A DNA stretch of 64,000 bases from Adhaeretor mobilis (GCF_007741515.1 NZ_CP036263.1:558001-622000); one strand, 5' to 3'; counted from the stretch's first letter, positions 7,569-17,325 are shown. The notes: generated by a model from the letters alone, not told the origin. Made by a program: numbers and translations.

Positions 7569-9902
7569 ATGTCATTTCGCTTCTTTGACCGAGATATCCA
7601 CCGCATTCGGCTGCATGGAGGTCGCTGGGCAAAGCCTCCGTTTGACCTTCTGAATTCAATCCAAGAGCACCACACTTACTCCTTGTTCCGCATCGCGCAG
7701 GGGCTTTTTAAACACGAGGCCAAGCGGGATGAGACAGTTCTGCTGGTGCGATGCCATGAGGCTATGCTACGCGCTGAGATTTGGATTCAAAAAGGGTCGC
7801 TCTACTGGATGAGTGAAGAAAAAGCTAAGAGCTTGTTATCGCAAGTCGCCGATTCATTAGACGGGCCGCTGAACATAGATGAACGATTAGAGAGTGTTCG
7901 TGATCAGATAGACCTGGCATTATTACTCTCAACACGAGTCGGAATGGCGCGAGCGATACTTCGCGCGACGGGAAGCAAGAAGGGCTTAGCCAAACTGACA
8001 GGAGTAAACCAAGAGACAATCGATGCTCATCGGAAAACTCGAACCTCACTCGTAAACTCTCTAAACAACTTATGGAGTACGAACAACCCAGGCTTTCACA
8101 GTGCGGAAGCAAATATAGTCTTGTTGACGTGTCTCGGATGGGACGAATCATCTCTCGAAGGTGTTCGTGCAGACACGGGGAACAGGCGTGCCACGGCAAA
8201 CCCTTCTGTTCTTGTGAATGGGAATCATAGCGAAGACGGCGAGAGTAAAGTCGAGGACAGCGAGGAGGACAGCGATGGCGCTGACCGGCAGACGCAAGTA
8301 GACCCTCTAATGGACTTGACCCAAATTGATGCTTGGAACTGGCTGCTAGACTCCACTATTTTGGGCGAGAGGAGAGAGACTCGAATACGCGAAGTATGTC
8401 GTCGCCTTGACAGGCTAACTCACAAATTTGCCGATGCCGGCTTGCGCAATGCCCTGCGCAGTTTTAAGGATAGTTACAAGAGAGACCCAAAGCAGCTTGT
8501 AGAACTAGTTGGGCAATTGCATGAACTTATCGAAAAACTGGAGACTCAACGCGACGAATCCTCTGCGAACATCCAAGAGGCGAGCTTCGCAGATTTGGGC
8601 CTCAAGGCGTATTTCGAAAGTCTACCGGAGGAGCAGGGTTTGAAGTGGCAGCACATAGAGGAGTTGCTCCGAGAGGTAACGACAGAAATGCATCCGACTA
8701 CTCAGGATGAAGAGGACGAAAACAAGTGGTGGCCATTGCATAGGAGCACTGCCAAGTACCGCCTCGACATAAGTGATAATCGTGATCTGCAAAAGATCGC
8801 TGATATCCTCAGTCTAGGCAGCGTGGAAACCATATTGCTGAGATGCTATCGGGAGAGGCATCATCTGAAATCCCACGGGGCATTCGGGACCTGGGTGAGT
8901 TCGGAGACCGGGATGTCCAACAAAAAGGTTTCAGAGAGCGAAGCTTACCGCAACCTTCTGCTTGAAATTTATCGAAACGACGCGATGGTGCGAACTATTC
9001 TCGACGACTTTCTTGGACGTCTTCGCGAAGCTAACTTGCCGGGGGCAGAAGAAGGAAAGCCAAGTGCTAGGGAAGTCACGAAGTTGCTAGTCGATCTCCG
9101 TGCCTATCTAGAGGATTCGAGAAACGGTTTCAAGGACAACCTCGAGCGCATCAAGTCTGGCCACGAGTTGGACGTAGACGACGAGTCGAATTTTAATAAG
9201 AACATTAGGGTACTGATGAGCAAAGTTGAGAGACTATGCGGCTTGATAGACAAAATCTGTAATCAGGGAGGGGTTTCAGAAAAAATGCAGGACTGCATTG
9301 AAGAGACCATTGCTCGTCAAGGCACAATGCAGTTGCAGTGGGAGCGCTTGGAAGTCCAACTCAGCGATCTCAGTCCTACGGATAAACAGTTTCAGTGCTT
9401 TAGTGCTCTGAAGCACTTGCCGGAACCGTTGTCGGAAAGCGACTATTGGTGTGCAGAGAAGCATAGAAAACTCTATGAAGCGATTCTGCAGGCAATCGGG
9501 ACTGAGGAGCAAGCTTCCTCCACGACTCCTACACAATTTGCGTTCTTTGAAACGTGCCTGGGTAGTCACACCAAAGAGGTCGCTGCTCAACTAAGGGAGC
9601 GATTTCCTGAGGCATTTCAAGATGAACGAGAGAAGATTGTAAATGAGTGGTATGAGTGCGAAGTTGCCCACGAATATCTGGTAGACAAAACCGAAGCTGA
9701 TCCAAGTGCAGCGGAGATTGGCGAGCAACATTGGCTTCAGACTTGGCTTCAAGAAGAAAAAACTTGTACCCCAGAGACGGAGTACTTGACCAGGAGCGGG
9801 GAAGTCAAGGATTCCAAGAAAGCTGCGGCTTTGTACGCGGTCACGATGCAATACCTACAGGGATGCATACGGCAACTTCACAAAGTCGGAATCTTGAAAT
9901 GA
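7569..9902 (+). CDS. Large hypothetical protein, 777 aa
   Basis: The start has AAGGAAG 8 nt upstream. I do not recognise a family. The protein looks soluble and mostly helical. Residues about 1-200 form one region with alternating strands and helices (LLVRCHEAMLRAEIWIQ). A low-complexity acidic linker follows (about 220-248, rich in Glu, Asp and Ser), and then long charged helices continue to the end, some with coiled-coil character. No nucleotide-binding loop, metal motif or membrane segment is visible. It is the first gene after shared element A and is followed by the 279-aa unknown, the Lon-like protease and NTPase 2, all in one direction with short gaps, so it probably belongs to the same machine. 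Confidence 0.8.
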   Translation: MSFRFFDRDIHRIRLHGGRWAKPPFDLLNSIQEHHTYSLFRIAQGLFKHEAKRDETVLLVRCHEAMLRAEIWIQKGSLYWMSEEKAKSLLSQVADSLDGPLNIDERLESVRDQIDLALLLSTRVGMARAILRATGSKKGLAKLTGVNQETIDAHRKTRTSLVNSLNNLWSTNNPGFHSAEANIVLLTCLGWDESSLEGVRADTGNRRATANPSVLVNGNHSEDGESKVEDSEEDSDGADRQTQVDPLMDLTQIDAWNWLLDSTILGERRETRIREVCRRLDRLTHKFADAGLRNALRSFKDSYKRDPKQLVELVGQLHELIEKLETQRDESSANIQEASFADLGLKAYFESLPEEQGLKWQHIEELLREVTTEMHPTTQDEEDENKWWPLHRSTAKYRLDISDNRDLQKIADILSLGSVETILLRCYRERHHLKSHGAFGTWVSSETGMSNKKVSESEAYRNLLLEIYRNDAMVRTILDDFLGRLREANLPGAEEGKPSAREVTKLLVDLRAYLEDSRNGFKDNLERIKSGHELDVDDESNFNKNIRVLMSKVERLCGLIDKICNQGGVSEKMQDCIEETIARQGTMQLQWERLEVQLSDLSPTDKQFQCFSALKHLPEPLSESDYWCAEKHRKLYEAILQAIGTEEQASSTTPTQFAFFETCLGSHTKEVAAQLRERFPEAFQDEREKIVNEWYECEVAHEYLVDKTEADPSAAEIGEQHWLQTWLQEEKTCTPETEYLTRSGEVKDSKKAAALYAVTMQYLQGCIRQLHKVGILK

Positions 9903-9954
9903 GAACAGCAGGGGGCCGCGCACTGCCTACTTTAGAGGGGTTAAGGGAAATAGC

Positions 9955-10794
9955 ATGAGAACTAACAGGCATCCGATGTTCGCGAACGTTACGCCACCCG
10001 GGTATTGGAGACCCGAGTGTTTGGGCTCGCCCGACCTGGGTGACGGCTCGATACTCAGGTACTTCCATTCCCTGAAGTTTGCACATTGCCACGAAGCTTG
10101 GGCGGAGAGTGTCCCAGGCGAGCCGCAGGACTGGGGGCTCGGACCCAAAATGAACGAAGCTCTGCACGATCATCTAATTTCGAAGCGAACTGCGGAGCTC
10201 GAATCTCCTGCTATAGCAGAGCCGGCGCTGGTCCATGCTGCGGACGGACACGATGCTATCGTGCCGAGCTTTCTCGTCGTTGATACGCAGCGTGAATGGG
10301 GCATAGGCGATGGCAAGGCAATCGGTGATTCGCAGGTGTCGCCGCCAAGTTGGGCCTTCACTGGCTGTGGCAAAGCTCCTCTGGACCGCATTGACCATTT
10401 TGAAATGAATATACCTAGCGGTCAGACTGCCCATCGAAGGCGCGAAGCGATCGCTCTTGTCCTGACGCAACCGGTAGCCGAGGAACTCGGACGCTTAACC
10501 GGTTTGCTCGCCTCAGGTAAGGGGATCGAAAACCTGGATGACTACCCTGAGATTATCAATGCTGCTTTTGCACCTACGGCTCTCGATCCTGGCGACTTTC
10601 CCTCAAAGGCCGAAAAAAGGATTGCTGTCGGACTAGATCGGACACTTTATTTTGCTCCGGCCATTTGGAGTTCCACAAACTCTGATGGTCGGTTCGCGCA
10701 TGAAATTGACTTGGATGGCGATTGTCCTGGGCTGGAATGGAACACGCTCGTTGTACTTTTTCTTGGTCCAGGGGTCGGTCCAGATCCAACGTAA
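9955..10794 (+). CDS. Hypothetical protein, 279 aa
   Basis: The gene starts 52 nt after the 777-aa gene with an AAGGG site. No family recognised. The N-terminal third is rich in Gly, Pro and Trp (TPPGYWRPECLGSPDLGDG), and the middle and end contain alternating hydrophobic strands (IVPSFLVVDT, AIALVLTQPVAEELGRL, NTLVVLFLGPG). The stop lies 56 nt before the Lon-like start. The conserved-looking N-terminal motif and the His/Cys pair in KFAHCHEAW are worth a remote-homology search. Confidence 0.7.
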   Translation: MRTNRHPMFANVTPPGYWRPECLGSPDLGDGSILRYFHSLKFAHCHEAWAESVPGEPQDWGLGPKMNEALHDHLISKRTAELESPAIAEPALVHAADGHDAIVPSFLVVDTQREWGIGDGKAIGDSQVSPPSWAFTGCGKAPLDRIDHFEMNIPSGQTAHRRREAIALVLTQPVAEELGRLTGLLASGKGIENLDDYPEIINAAFAPTALDPGDFPSKAEKRIAVGLDRTLYFAPAIWSSTNSDGRFAHEIDLDGDCPGLEWNTLVVLFLGPGVGPDPT

Positions 10795-10850
10795 GGGCGA
10801 GGTGCGATCAGCCCTGGTTAGCTATCCTCGCAAGAGAAAGAAACTACCAT

Positions 10851-12527
10851 ATGTGTCTCACGAATGAACAACTCGCTGGCGCAGACTTTGGCGGAACGGA
10901 GCTTCCTGCGCACGTCCCAGCCTGGTTGCAAGGATTCGACAAGGAAAAACTTCTACCTGCAATGCTCTGGGAGCTAGGGCAGACGTACTTGCCAATTCAT
11001 GCGGAAGAATTCTGGGAGTTGGTCCCAAGTAACATCGAAGTACCAGATGCTCTGAAGGCTCCTTATTTTCGGATGCTGCTGCGTCAGCTGCATTCGAGCG
11101 GCTGTAGTGATCTGGAGACTGCATTTAAGGATGCCCCAATCAACTGTGAACCTGAAGAGATCAATCGCAGCTCCGAATGGCATGTTCGAATCGCTGCGAC
11201 AGAAGTGCGGACACACCGGGTTTTCTTCCCGGTTGTCAATAGAGGCCATGACAAAGGCTGGATCGTGGCGGCCGTAATTTCAGCAGTGCGAGCAGTTGAG
11301 GGTGAAGACGAAGATGGTGAACGTAAAGATGGTGAAGATGAAGATACTGTCCAGCTCGCGCCTTGGTCATTCTTCGAACTTGACGAGGCTTCGTGGGACA
11401 ATACCCGTGACGCGATAAAAGATATCGACGGTATAAAAGGGAAAACGTTTCTGGTGGACCTCCAGCCTCTAGTGACTGACGACGTTTCGTTGGCGGGTGA
11501 CCTCGCGGCGCAACGCATCGCTGCTTGGGACCTCACCCCAGATGCGTTTGTTATTACTGGACAGTCTTTGGGATTAGCGATTGCCCTTGCTATCTCGGCA
11601 ACGGGACAAGAGCTATGCGTTGAGTCCGTCGTCGCAACTGGTAAATTGAATAATAAGGGTGCGATCAACTCCGTTGACGGCATACCGGCCAAATTGGATG
11701 CAGCTAGATTACTAGTGGAGAATAGCCCGGAAGTCTCTCGCATCTTGCTCCCTGAAACAATCAGCGGTGACAAGCCTGATGACGTGGCGACCAGGCTTGA
11801 AGAACTGCGTGTAGGGTGGCAGACGGCTCGGGAACAGCGACCTGGGCTCTCATTCCAGGAGCTAGTTCTTCAGAAGAAAACCCTCAATGACCTGCTTAAA
11901 GCCGGCGTCCTCACCGATGGATTTGACCGTCTGCGGAATCAACTTCTTAGCCAAGTCTCGACTGAAATTGAGCCAAAGCCAGGTGTCGAGAGCCTAGCCG
12001 AAGATGTTGTGAGGTTGCTCGCGAGCAATTTGGTGAAGGATCAATTGGAATGGACGAGTAACTTCGGTGAATCAACGAACGAGCAGGCCGATTACTTGTT
12101 GAGCAATGCGGTTGAGAACTGGTGGAAGAGAATCAAAGAGGCAGCGCGTATCACAGCTACGAAGCTCGTGCCGATTGACGTTGAGCGGTTAGTAAAGTCT
12201 TCGCTCGAAACTAGCGTGTCTCTTCCCAAGTTACTTTGTGCTTGCATCGATTGCGATCCTCAAGCTCTGCCAACAATCGATGCACTCGAAATAGTATTGC
12301 GTCAGCCGGGTAAGTTGCTTTTCGTAGTTCACGATGCACCGTCAATCGAATTAGCTGGTTGTGAGGAGCCTGAATTCCGACGCCGGCAGGCACTTTGGCG
12401 TCACTTGCGATTGCTGGCTAGCGGCGAACATGACGAGTATCAGCAACAGTGCGTCGTGACGTTCTTCTCGGACTATCATCACAAACTCATGTGGGAGCAG
12501 GCTGCCGAGAAGCAAGAAGTCTCCTAG
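10851..12527 (+). CDS. Stand-alone Lon-like (S16) protease-domain protein
   Basis: The ATG at 10851 is chosen because the upstream 43 codons overlap the previous gene and have no domain. 558 aa. An N-terminal region of about 200 residues with no known domain contains an acidic repeat (GEDEDGERKDGEDEDT, 151-166). A Lon proteolytic domain follows at about 200-305: TGQSLGLAIALAIS carries Ser239 and GAINSVDGIPAKLDAA carries Lys281. The Ser-Lys spacing of 42 matches the catalytic dyad spacing of E. coli Lon (43). VVATGKLNNKG and ILLP are also Lon-like. There is no AAA+ module, so unfolding must come from elsewhere or substrates must be already accessible. A helical C-terminal region of about 250 residues is unknown. 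It lies between two unknown genes and NTPase 2 (17-bp gap). Confidence 0.8.
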   Translation: MCLTNEQLAGADFGGTELPAHVPAWLQGFDKEKLLPAMLWELGQTYLPIHAEEFWELVPSNIEVPDALKAPYFRMLLRQLHSSGCSDLETAFKDAPINCEPEEINRSSEWHVRIAATEVRTHRVFFPVVNRGHDKGWIVAAVISAVRAVEGEDEDGERKDGEDEDTVQLAPWSFFELDEASWDNTRDAIKDIDGIKGKTFLVDLQPLVTDDVSLAGDLAAQRIAAWDLTPDAFVITGQSLGLAIALAISATGQELCVESVVATGKLNNKGAINSVDGIPAKLDAARLLVENSPEVSRILLPETISGDKPDDVATRLEELRVGWQTAREQRPGLSFQELVLQKKTLNDLLKAGVLTDGFDRLRNQLLSQVSTEIEPKPGVESLAEDVVRLLASNLVKDQLEWTSNFGESTNEQADYLLSNAVENWWKRIKEAARITATKLVPIDVERLVKSSLETSVSLPKLLCACIDCDPQALPTIDALEIVLRQPGKLLFVVHDAPSIELAGCEEPEFRRRQALWRHLRLLASGEHDEYQQQCVVTFFSDYHHKLMWEQAAEKQEVS

Positions 12528-12544
12528 TCTATTTTGGACAGCCC

Positions 12545-15500
12545 ATGCCAAGCACTCCCATTAATCCGCGCCAAACTTTCCTCGGCCAGCACATGCTGTC
12601 TGAGGCTAGTCGCATTGATGAGATCCTCTCGCTGGACTTCCTTGTGAAGAAGTTCGCCGCACAGGGTAAGGAATCAGAAGCGAACGCCCTGTTCACTCCC
12701 GAGCGGTTCTTCTACGGCTTTCAACCAGAAGATTTCCCTGATGATGCGGCCGCTCTAGGTGACTTTCAAGAACCAATTCATCTGTACAAGCCCGTCACGG
12801 TGCGTCCCGTCGAGCAGGACGATCGCCGTCGTTGGCAAGGCGGACTCTCGGAAGTAATTGCTGATCCGGATTGTCGACAGCAAGGCATCCTGCTGGTTTC
12901 TAGCAGTGGTTCTGGCAAGACTGTGGCTGGTCAGCACGCGCTCTGCGATTGTTTTCAAGCCAAGCCGCCAGAAGAACCGACTCTTGCTGGCTACATCGGG
13001 TGCAAGTTGCAGCCTAAGGGTGATGTACCTAAGAACCAGGTTCTGCTCAGGTATCTTCGAGAGACTACTCATGGCAGGAACGCTTCGCTGGCGGTAGTCC
13101 AACGTTGGCTGGATGCAAGCCCGCCACTGCTAATCTTTGTTGATCTCAATGCAGTCGCTCCTTCGCACCGCGATCAGTTGGTCATTGAACTTGCCAAGTT
13201 TCAGGAGGAACAAGCCAAGTGGGGCGACGAGGGACACCGCTGCGTGACCACCTTCCGCTCCACGGAACTCAAGGGCGGATACTACAACGAGCTTACTGGT
13301 AACCAAGCGTTCCTCGCTTGTGATCTGACGCCGCTATCGATCGATTTTGCCCAGGACTACCTAGAAGCGATTCGCAAAGTTGAGTTCTTGGCAGCGAGGG
13401 GTTGGGGGTTGCCGCTTACTCAACGAAATGTTGCTGATGACATAAGCAAGCTTCGTGAACTTGCGACTCAGATTCGCAGTGATGAACATTCAATTATCAG
13501 CACACCGCTGCTGATGCACTTCTGCACGCTCATCGAAGGTGACCAGCTAGACCAAGTCAACAACGTCACCGACCTTTACGATCGGGTTGTCGAGGCCCTG
13601 CTGAATTACAACAGCGATGCACCTGCCTATCGCAAGCGATTTACGAACCAGCTGGGCTCGCTTGCGGATAGTGGCTCGCGCAACACCATCGTGCATACGG
13701 TCATGACACGCGCGGCGCTGGCGATGCTGTCCAAGGATGCCAACAATACCCGCTTGCCCCTACAGGACTATATCAATCTCGTCAAATACCCAGTGGACTT
13801 CGCGAACGACGCGATGTGCCCCGATAAGAACATCCCTGCGGAGCAAGCAGCGTTTACTCCTTCGGAATGCTCCTACCACACGAACCCCACCGACTGGTTT
13901 GCAGAAGGAAAACCAACTCCCAGTCAGACAGATATCATTACGGAGTTCTCACTGCTAAGGCGTGAAGGAAACGATGTCGCTTTCTTGCATGATTCCCTAG
14001 CTTACTACTTTGCATCGAATGCCTTGCAATGGCCTCTTGGAAGAGATCGGCGTAAAGCCACCGCACCAAGCGAAGCTTGGTACGATGGCACTGCTTCGCG
14101 ATTGTCGCGCGAACCACGGCGATGGTATCAACCGCTAAAGTTTCTCGCGAATCGACTTGAGAATAGCGAAAACCGACTTGGCCTCGTCGAGCGATTGGTT
14201 CCCGCTGATCCCAAACCTGGGCTTACTGAGTTAGTGCAAATCCTTTGTCGTGTGCAGGTCGTTGAAACTCCCACCGAGGCAGACAAGCTACTCAATGCGA
14301 TCAATACCGCCACGATTCGCTATGGTTCCTGGTGTCGCGACAACTCCGCTAGGTTGTATCCACAAGTGAGCCACGAATTGCGTTGGCATTGGGGCGCCGA
14401 CCATGAGTACCTGAAGGAATTCGCCCACACCAGGCTCAATACGCAGCGCGACAATCTCGAGCCTATGCATTGCACGCTAGGAGGTTGGATAGCTGACTCG
14501 AATGCATCGCTAAAACTCCCCAGAAGTATTTCGTGCTGCCGCATTCTCAATGACGAACTCATTATCATCGGCTGCGCTGACGGCTTCGTTCGGAGCTGGA
14601 ATCCCAGCACTGGAGAAGAGCGGGAACTCGTCAAGCACGAGTATCCTGTTACCGCCCTGGCGGTGCTGGGCGGGGTCCGGGTCGTCTCGGCGAGTGACGA
14701 CGGCGCCGTGAAGGTGTGGTCGCCCGAGCAGTTGGCTGAAGAAGCGATCGGCCCCGAGCAAGTACCCACCATCGTCAAGCACGAGCGTGGGATTACCGCC
14801 CTGACGGTGCTGGCGGGGGGACGGGTCGTCTCGGCCAGTCGGGATGGGGCGGTGAAGGTGTGGTCGCCCGAGCAATTGGCTGAAAAGGGGATCGGCCCCG
14901 AGCAAGTACCCACCATCGTCAATCACGAGCATGAGGTTATCGCCCTGGCGGTGCTGGAGGGGGGACGGGTCGTCTCGGCCAGTTGGGATGGCGCGGTGAA
15001 GGTGTGGTCGCCCGAGCAGTTGGCCGAAGAGGGGATCGGCCCCGAGCAAGTACCCACCATCGTCAATCACGAGCATGAGGTTACCGCCCTGGCGGTGCTG
15101 GAGGGGGGACGGGTCGTCTCGGCGAGTCGGGATGGCGCGGTGAAAGTGTGGTCGCCCGATGAGTTGTCTGCGGCAGGGATCGGCCCCGAGCAAGTACCCA
15201 GCGTCGTCAAGCACGAGCATTGGATTACCGCCCTGGTGGTGCTGGAGGGGGGACGGGTCGTCTCGGCCAGTTTAGGTGGTGCGGTGAAGGTGTGGTCGCC
15301 CGAGCAGTTGGCTGAAGAAGCGATCGGCCCCGAGCAAGTACCCACCGTCGTCAAGCACGCGGGGAGGGTTACCGCCCTGGCGGTGCTGGAGGGGGGACGG
15401 GTCGTCTCGGCGAGTCATGATGGTGCGGTGAAGGTGTGGCCACCCGAGCAGTTGGCTGAAGAGGCGATCGGCCCCGAGCAAGTACCCACCATCGTCAAGC

Positions 15501-16735
15501 ACGAGCATTGGATTACCGCCCTGACGGTGCTGGAGGGGAGACGGGTCGTCTCGGCCAGTCGGGATGGCGCGGTGAAGGTGTGGTCGCCCGAGCAGTTGGC
15601 TGAAGAGGGGATCGGTCCCGAGCAAGTACCCACCATCGTAAAGCACGCTCGCGGGGTAAGGGCCCTGGCGGTGCTGGAAAGGGGACGGGTCGTCTCGGCC
15701 AGTTACGATGGCGCGGTGAAGGTGTGGTCGCCCGAGCAGTTGGCTGAAGAGGCGATCGGCCCCGAGCAAGTACCCACCATCGTCAAGCACGATCATTGGA
15801 TTCATTGGATTACCGCCCTGACGGTGCTGGAGGGGGGCCGTGTCGTCTCGGCCAGTGACGATGGCGCGGTGAAGGTGTGGTCGCCCGAGCAGTTGGCTGA
15901 AGAGGGGATCGGCCCCGAGCAAGTACCCACCGTCGTCAAGCACGCGCTCGGGGTAAGGGCTCTGGCGGTGCTGGAGGGGGGACGGGTCGTCTCGGCCAGT
16001 CATGATGGTGCGGTGAAGGTGTGGTCGCCTGAGCAGTTAGCTGAAGAGGCGATCGGCCCCAAGCAAGTACCAACCATCGTTATGCACGAGCGTGGGATTA
16101 CCGCCCTGACGGTGCTGGAGGGGAGACGGGTCGTCTCGGCCAGTGAGGATGGCGCGGTGAAAGTGTGGTCGCCCGATGAGTTGTCTGCGGCAGGGATCGG
16201 CGTACCCAGCGTCGTCAAGGACGAGCGTTGGATTACCGCCCTGACGGTGCTGGAGGGGAGACGGGTCGTCTCGGCCAGTGAGGATGGCGCGGTGAAAGTG
16301 TGGTCGCCCGATGAGTTGTCTGCGGCAGGGATCGGCCCCGAGCAAGTACCCAGCGTCGTCAAGCACGAGCATTGGATTACCGCCCTGGTGGTGCTGGAGG
16401 GGGGACGGGTCGTCTCGGCCAGTTTAGGTGGTGCGGTGAAGGTGTGGTCGCCCGAGCAGTTGGCTGAAGAGGGGATCGGCCCCGAGCAAGTACCCACCAT
16501 CGTCAATCACGAGCATGAGGTTACCGCCCTGGCGGTGCTGGAGGGGGGAGGGGGGCGGGTTGTATCCATCGGCCAGGACAACCGCCTAAGTCTTGTCGAT
16601 TGTTCTAGTAGAAGAGTTCTGTACGAACACGCATTCCCTACTACGCCGACTTGCGTCGCACTTGACCAAACTAAAGTAAATCTTTGGATTGGTTTCGCCG
16701 ATGGCCACGTCGAATGCTGGCAAGTGAACATGTAG
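12545..16735 (+). CDS. STAND/NACHT-like NTPase fused to WD40 array, paralogue 2
   Basis: 1396 aa. The start at 12545 (MPSTPINPRQTF) aligns with the start of the 20029 paralogue and follows the protease stop by 17 bp. The N-terminal module has TFLGQHML and LFTPERFFYGF. Walker A is SSGSGKT (120-126) and Walker B is LLIFVDLN. VAFLHDSLAYYFA matches the NACHT arm motif. From about residue 640 a linker (CTLGGWIADSN) leads into WD40 blades: one diverged blade, thirteen 48-residue units and two diverged blades ending WIGFADGHVECWQVNM. One unit carries a 9-bp tandem duplication (WIHWIT) and one lacks 9 bp (no PEQ). The units are nearly identical in sequence to those of the 5393 gene. Predicted intracellular sensor and switch. 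Confidence 0.9.
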   Translation: MPSTPINPRQTFLGQHMLSEASRIDEILSLDFLVKKFAAQGKESEANALFTPERFFYGFQPEDFPDDAAALGDFQEPIHLYKPVTVRPVEQDDRRRWQGGLSEVIADPDCRQQGILLVSSSGSGKTVAGQHALCDCFQAKPPEEPTLAGYIGCKLQPKGDVPKNQVLLRYLRETTHGRNASLAVVQRWLDASPPLLIFVDLNAVAPSHRDQLVIELAKFQEEQAKWGDEGHRCVTTFRSTELKGGYYNELTGNQAFLACDLTPLSIDFAQDYLEAIRKVEFLAARGWGLPLTQRNVADDISKLRELATQIRSDEHSIISTPLLMHFCTLIEGDQLDQVNNVTDLYDRVVEALLNYNSDAPAYRKRFTNQLGSLADSGSRNTIVHTVMTRAALAMLSKDANNTRLPLQDYINLVKYPVDFANDAMCPDKNIPAEQAAFTPSECSYHTNPTDWFAEGKPTPSQTDIITEFSLLRREGNDVAFLHDSLAYYFASNALQWPLGRDRRKATAPSEAWYDGTASRLSREPRRWYQPLKFLANRLENSENRLGLVERLVPADPKPGLTELVQILCRVQVVETPTEADKLLNAINTATIRYGSWCRDNSARLYPQVSHELRWHWGADHEYLKEFAHTRLNTQRDNLEPMHCTLGGWIADSNASLKLPRSISCCRILNDELIIIGCADGFVRSWNPSTGEERELVKHEYPVTALAVLGGVRVVSASDDGAVKVWSPEQLAEEAIGPEQVPTIVKHERGITALTVLAGGRVVSASRDGAVKVWSPEQLAEKGIGPEQVPTIVNHEHEVIALAVLEGGRVVSASWDGAVKVWSPEQLAEEGIGPEQVPTIVNHEHEVTALAVLEGGRVVSASRDGAVKVWSPDELSAAGIGPEQVPSVVKHEHWITALVVLEGGRVVSASLGGAVKVWSPEQLAEEAIGPEQVPTVVKHAGRVTALAVLEGGRVVSASHDGAVKVWPPEQLAEEAIGPEQVPTIVKHEHWITALTVLEGRRVVSASRDGAVKVWSPEQLAEEGIGPEQVPTIVKHARGVRALAVLERGRVVSASYDGAVKVWSPEQLAEEAIGPEQVPTIVKHDHWIHWITALTVLEGGRVVSASDDGAVKVWSPEQLAEEGIGPEQVPTVVKHALGVRALAVLEGGRVVSASHDGAVKVWSPEQLAEEAIGPKQVPTIVMHERGITALTVLEGRRVVSASEDGAVKVWSPDELSAAGIGVPSVVKDERWITALTVLEGRRVVSASEDGAVKVWSPDELSAAGIGPEQVPSVVKHEHWITALVVLEGGRVVSASLGGAVKVWSPEQLAEEGIGPEQVPTIVNHEHEVTALAVLEGGGGRVVSIGQDNRLSLVDCSSRRVLYEHAFPTTPTCVALDQTKVNLWIGFADGHVECWQVNM
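14639..16510 (+). repeat. Thirteen tandem WD40 units (coding), paralogue 2
   Basis: Units begin at 14639, 14783, 14927, 15071, 15215, 15359, 15503, 15647, 15791 (153 bp), 15944, 16088 (135 bp), 16223 and 16367, the rest being 144 bp. The stretch 15130-15318 is identical over 189 bp to 16282-16470, a recent internal copy. Confidence 0.95.
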
Positions 16736-16745
16736 TCATCTGTTT

Positions 16746-16781
16746 GGAAAATTCTTCAATGCAAATGCTCTTCCTAGGTAG
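16746..16781 (+). promoter_or_regulatory. Shared island element, copy B
   Basis: GGAAAA at 16746, ATGCTCTTC at 16765 (spacing 19), GTAG at 16778-16781. It lies 66 nt before the 16848 gene and just after NTPase 2. Confidence 0.6.
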
Positions 16782-16847
16782 CGACGCAGTGCGGTGGTGA
16801 GTAACTGGACTCCCACGACGCGTTGCAGACTTCCCAGGAGAGCCATT

Positions 16848-17312
16848 ATGGCAGTTAGCAACGCGAGAGTTTGTAAACTCTTGGGCCAGCAGCAGTTAAG
16901 TTTCAGCTTTTTTGCTGAGGCCAACATTTGGAAAGTTGCTTTTATTGATGTTGGTACAATCACGATTTCGTTGAGTGAGGAGGGCGACCAGCTGTTGCTA
17001 CGCAGCGACGTACTCGCCGATCTCAGACACGTCAGTGATGCGGTGCGATATCGCACCCTAGGTGCTCTCATGCAGGCGAACAAACGCATTGCCTTGGGAC
17101 GTTACGCTGGTTCGCAGCATGTCGCTGCAGAAGTTGCCCTGCCAATCTTCGACGGGCGGCTTACCAGCGATCAACTTGAGCACAGCATCAAAGTGGTCTG
17201 CTGGCTGGTTAAGAAGTTCCGCGAGGAACTATCTATTGATCGGGGAGCAGCCGTTGCCGACATCATCAAGAAGCTGCGACGGCGCGGCATGTCGGGCTTC
17301 AGTGACAACTAA
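16848..17312 (+). CDS. YbjN-like protein (type III chaperone-like fold), copy 1
   Basis: The ATG at 16848 has AGGAGAG 7 nt upstream and is chosen over the longer frame. 154 aa, soluble. The pattern of alternating strands (WKVAFIDVGTITISLSEEG, LLLRSDVLADLR), a helix with NKRIALGRY, then LPIFDGRLTSDQLEHSIKVV resembles the YbjN domain (N-x-x-I-x-x-G-R-Y and L-P-x-x-D-G-x-L-T-x-x-Q-L). YbjN-type proteins often act as chaperone-like or adaptor proteins. A diverged relative lies at 24352. It is preceded by shared element B. The fold call is moderate and the role in this island unknown. Confidence 0.55.
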   Translation: MAVSNARVCKLLGQQQLSFSFFAEANIWKVAFIDVGTITISLSEEGDQLLLRSDVLADLRHVSDAVRYRTLGALMQANKRIALGRYAGSQHVAAEVALPIFDGRLTSDQLEHSIKVVCWLVKKFREELSIDRGAAVADIIKKLRRRGMSGFSDN

Positions 17313-17325
17313 GTGTTGCGTTGCT

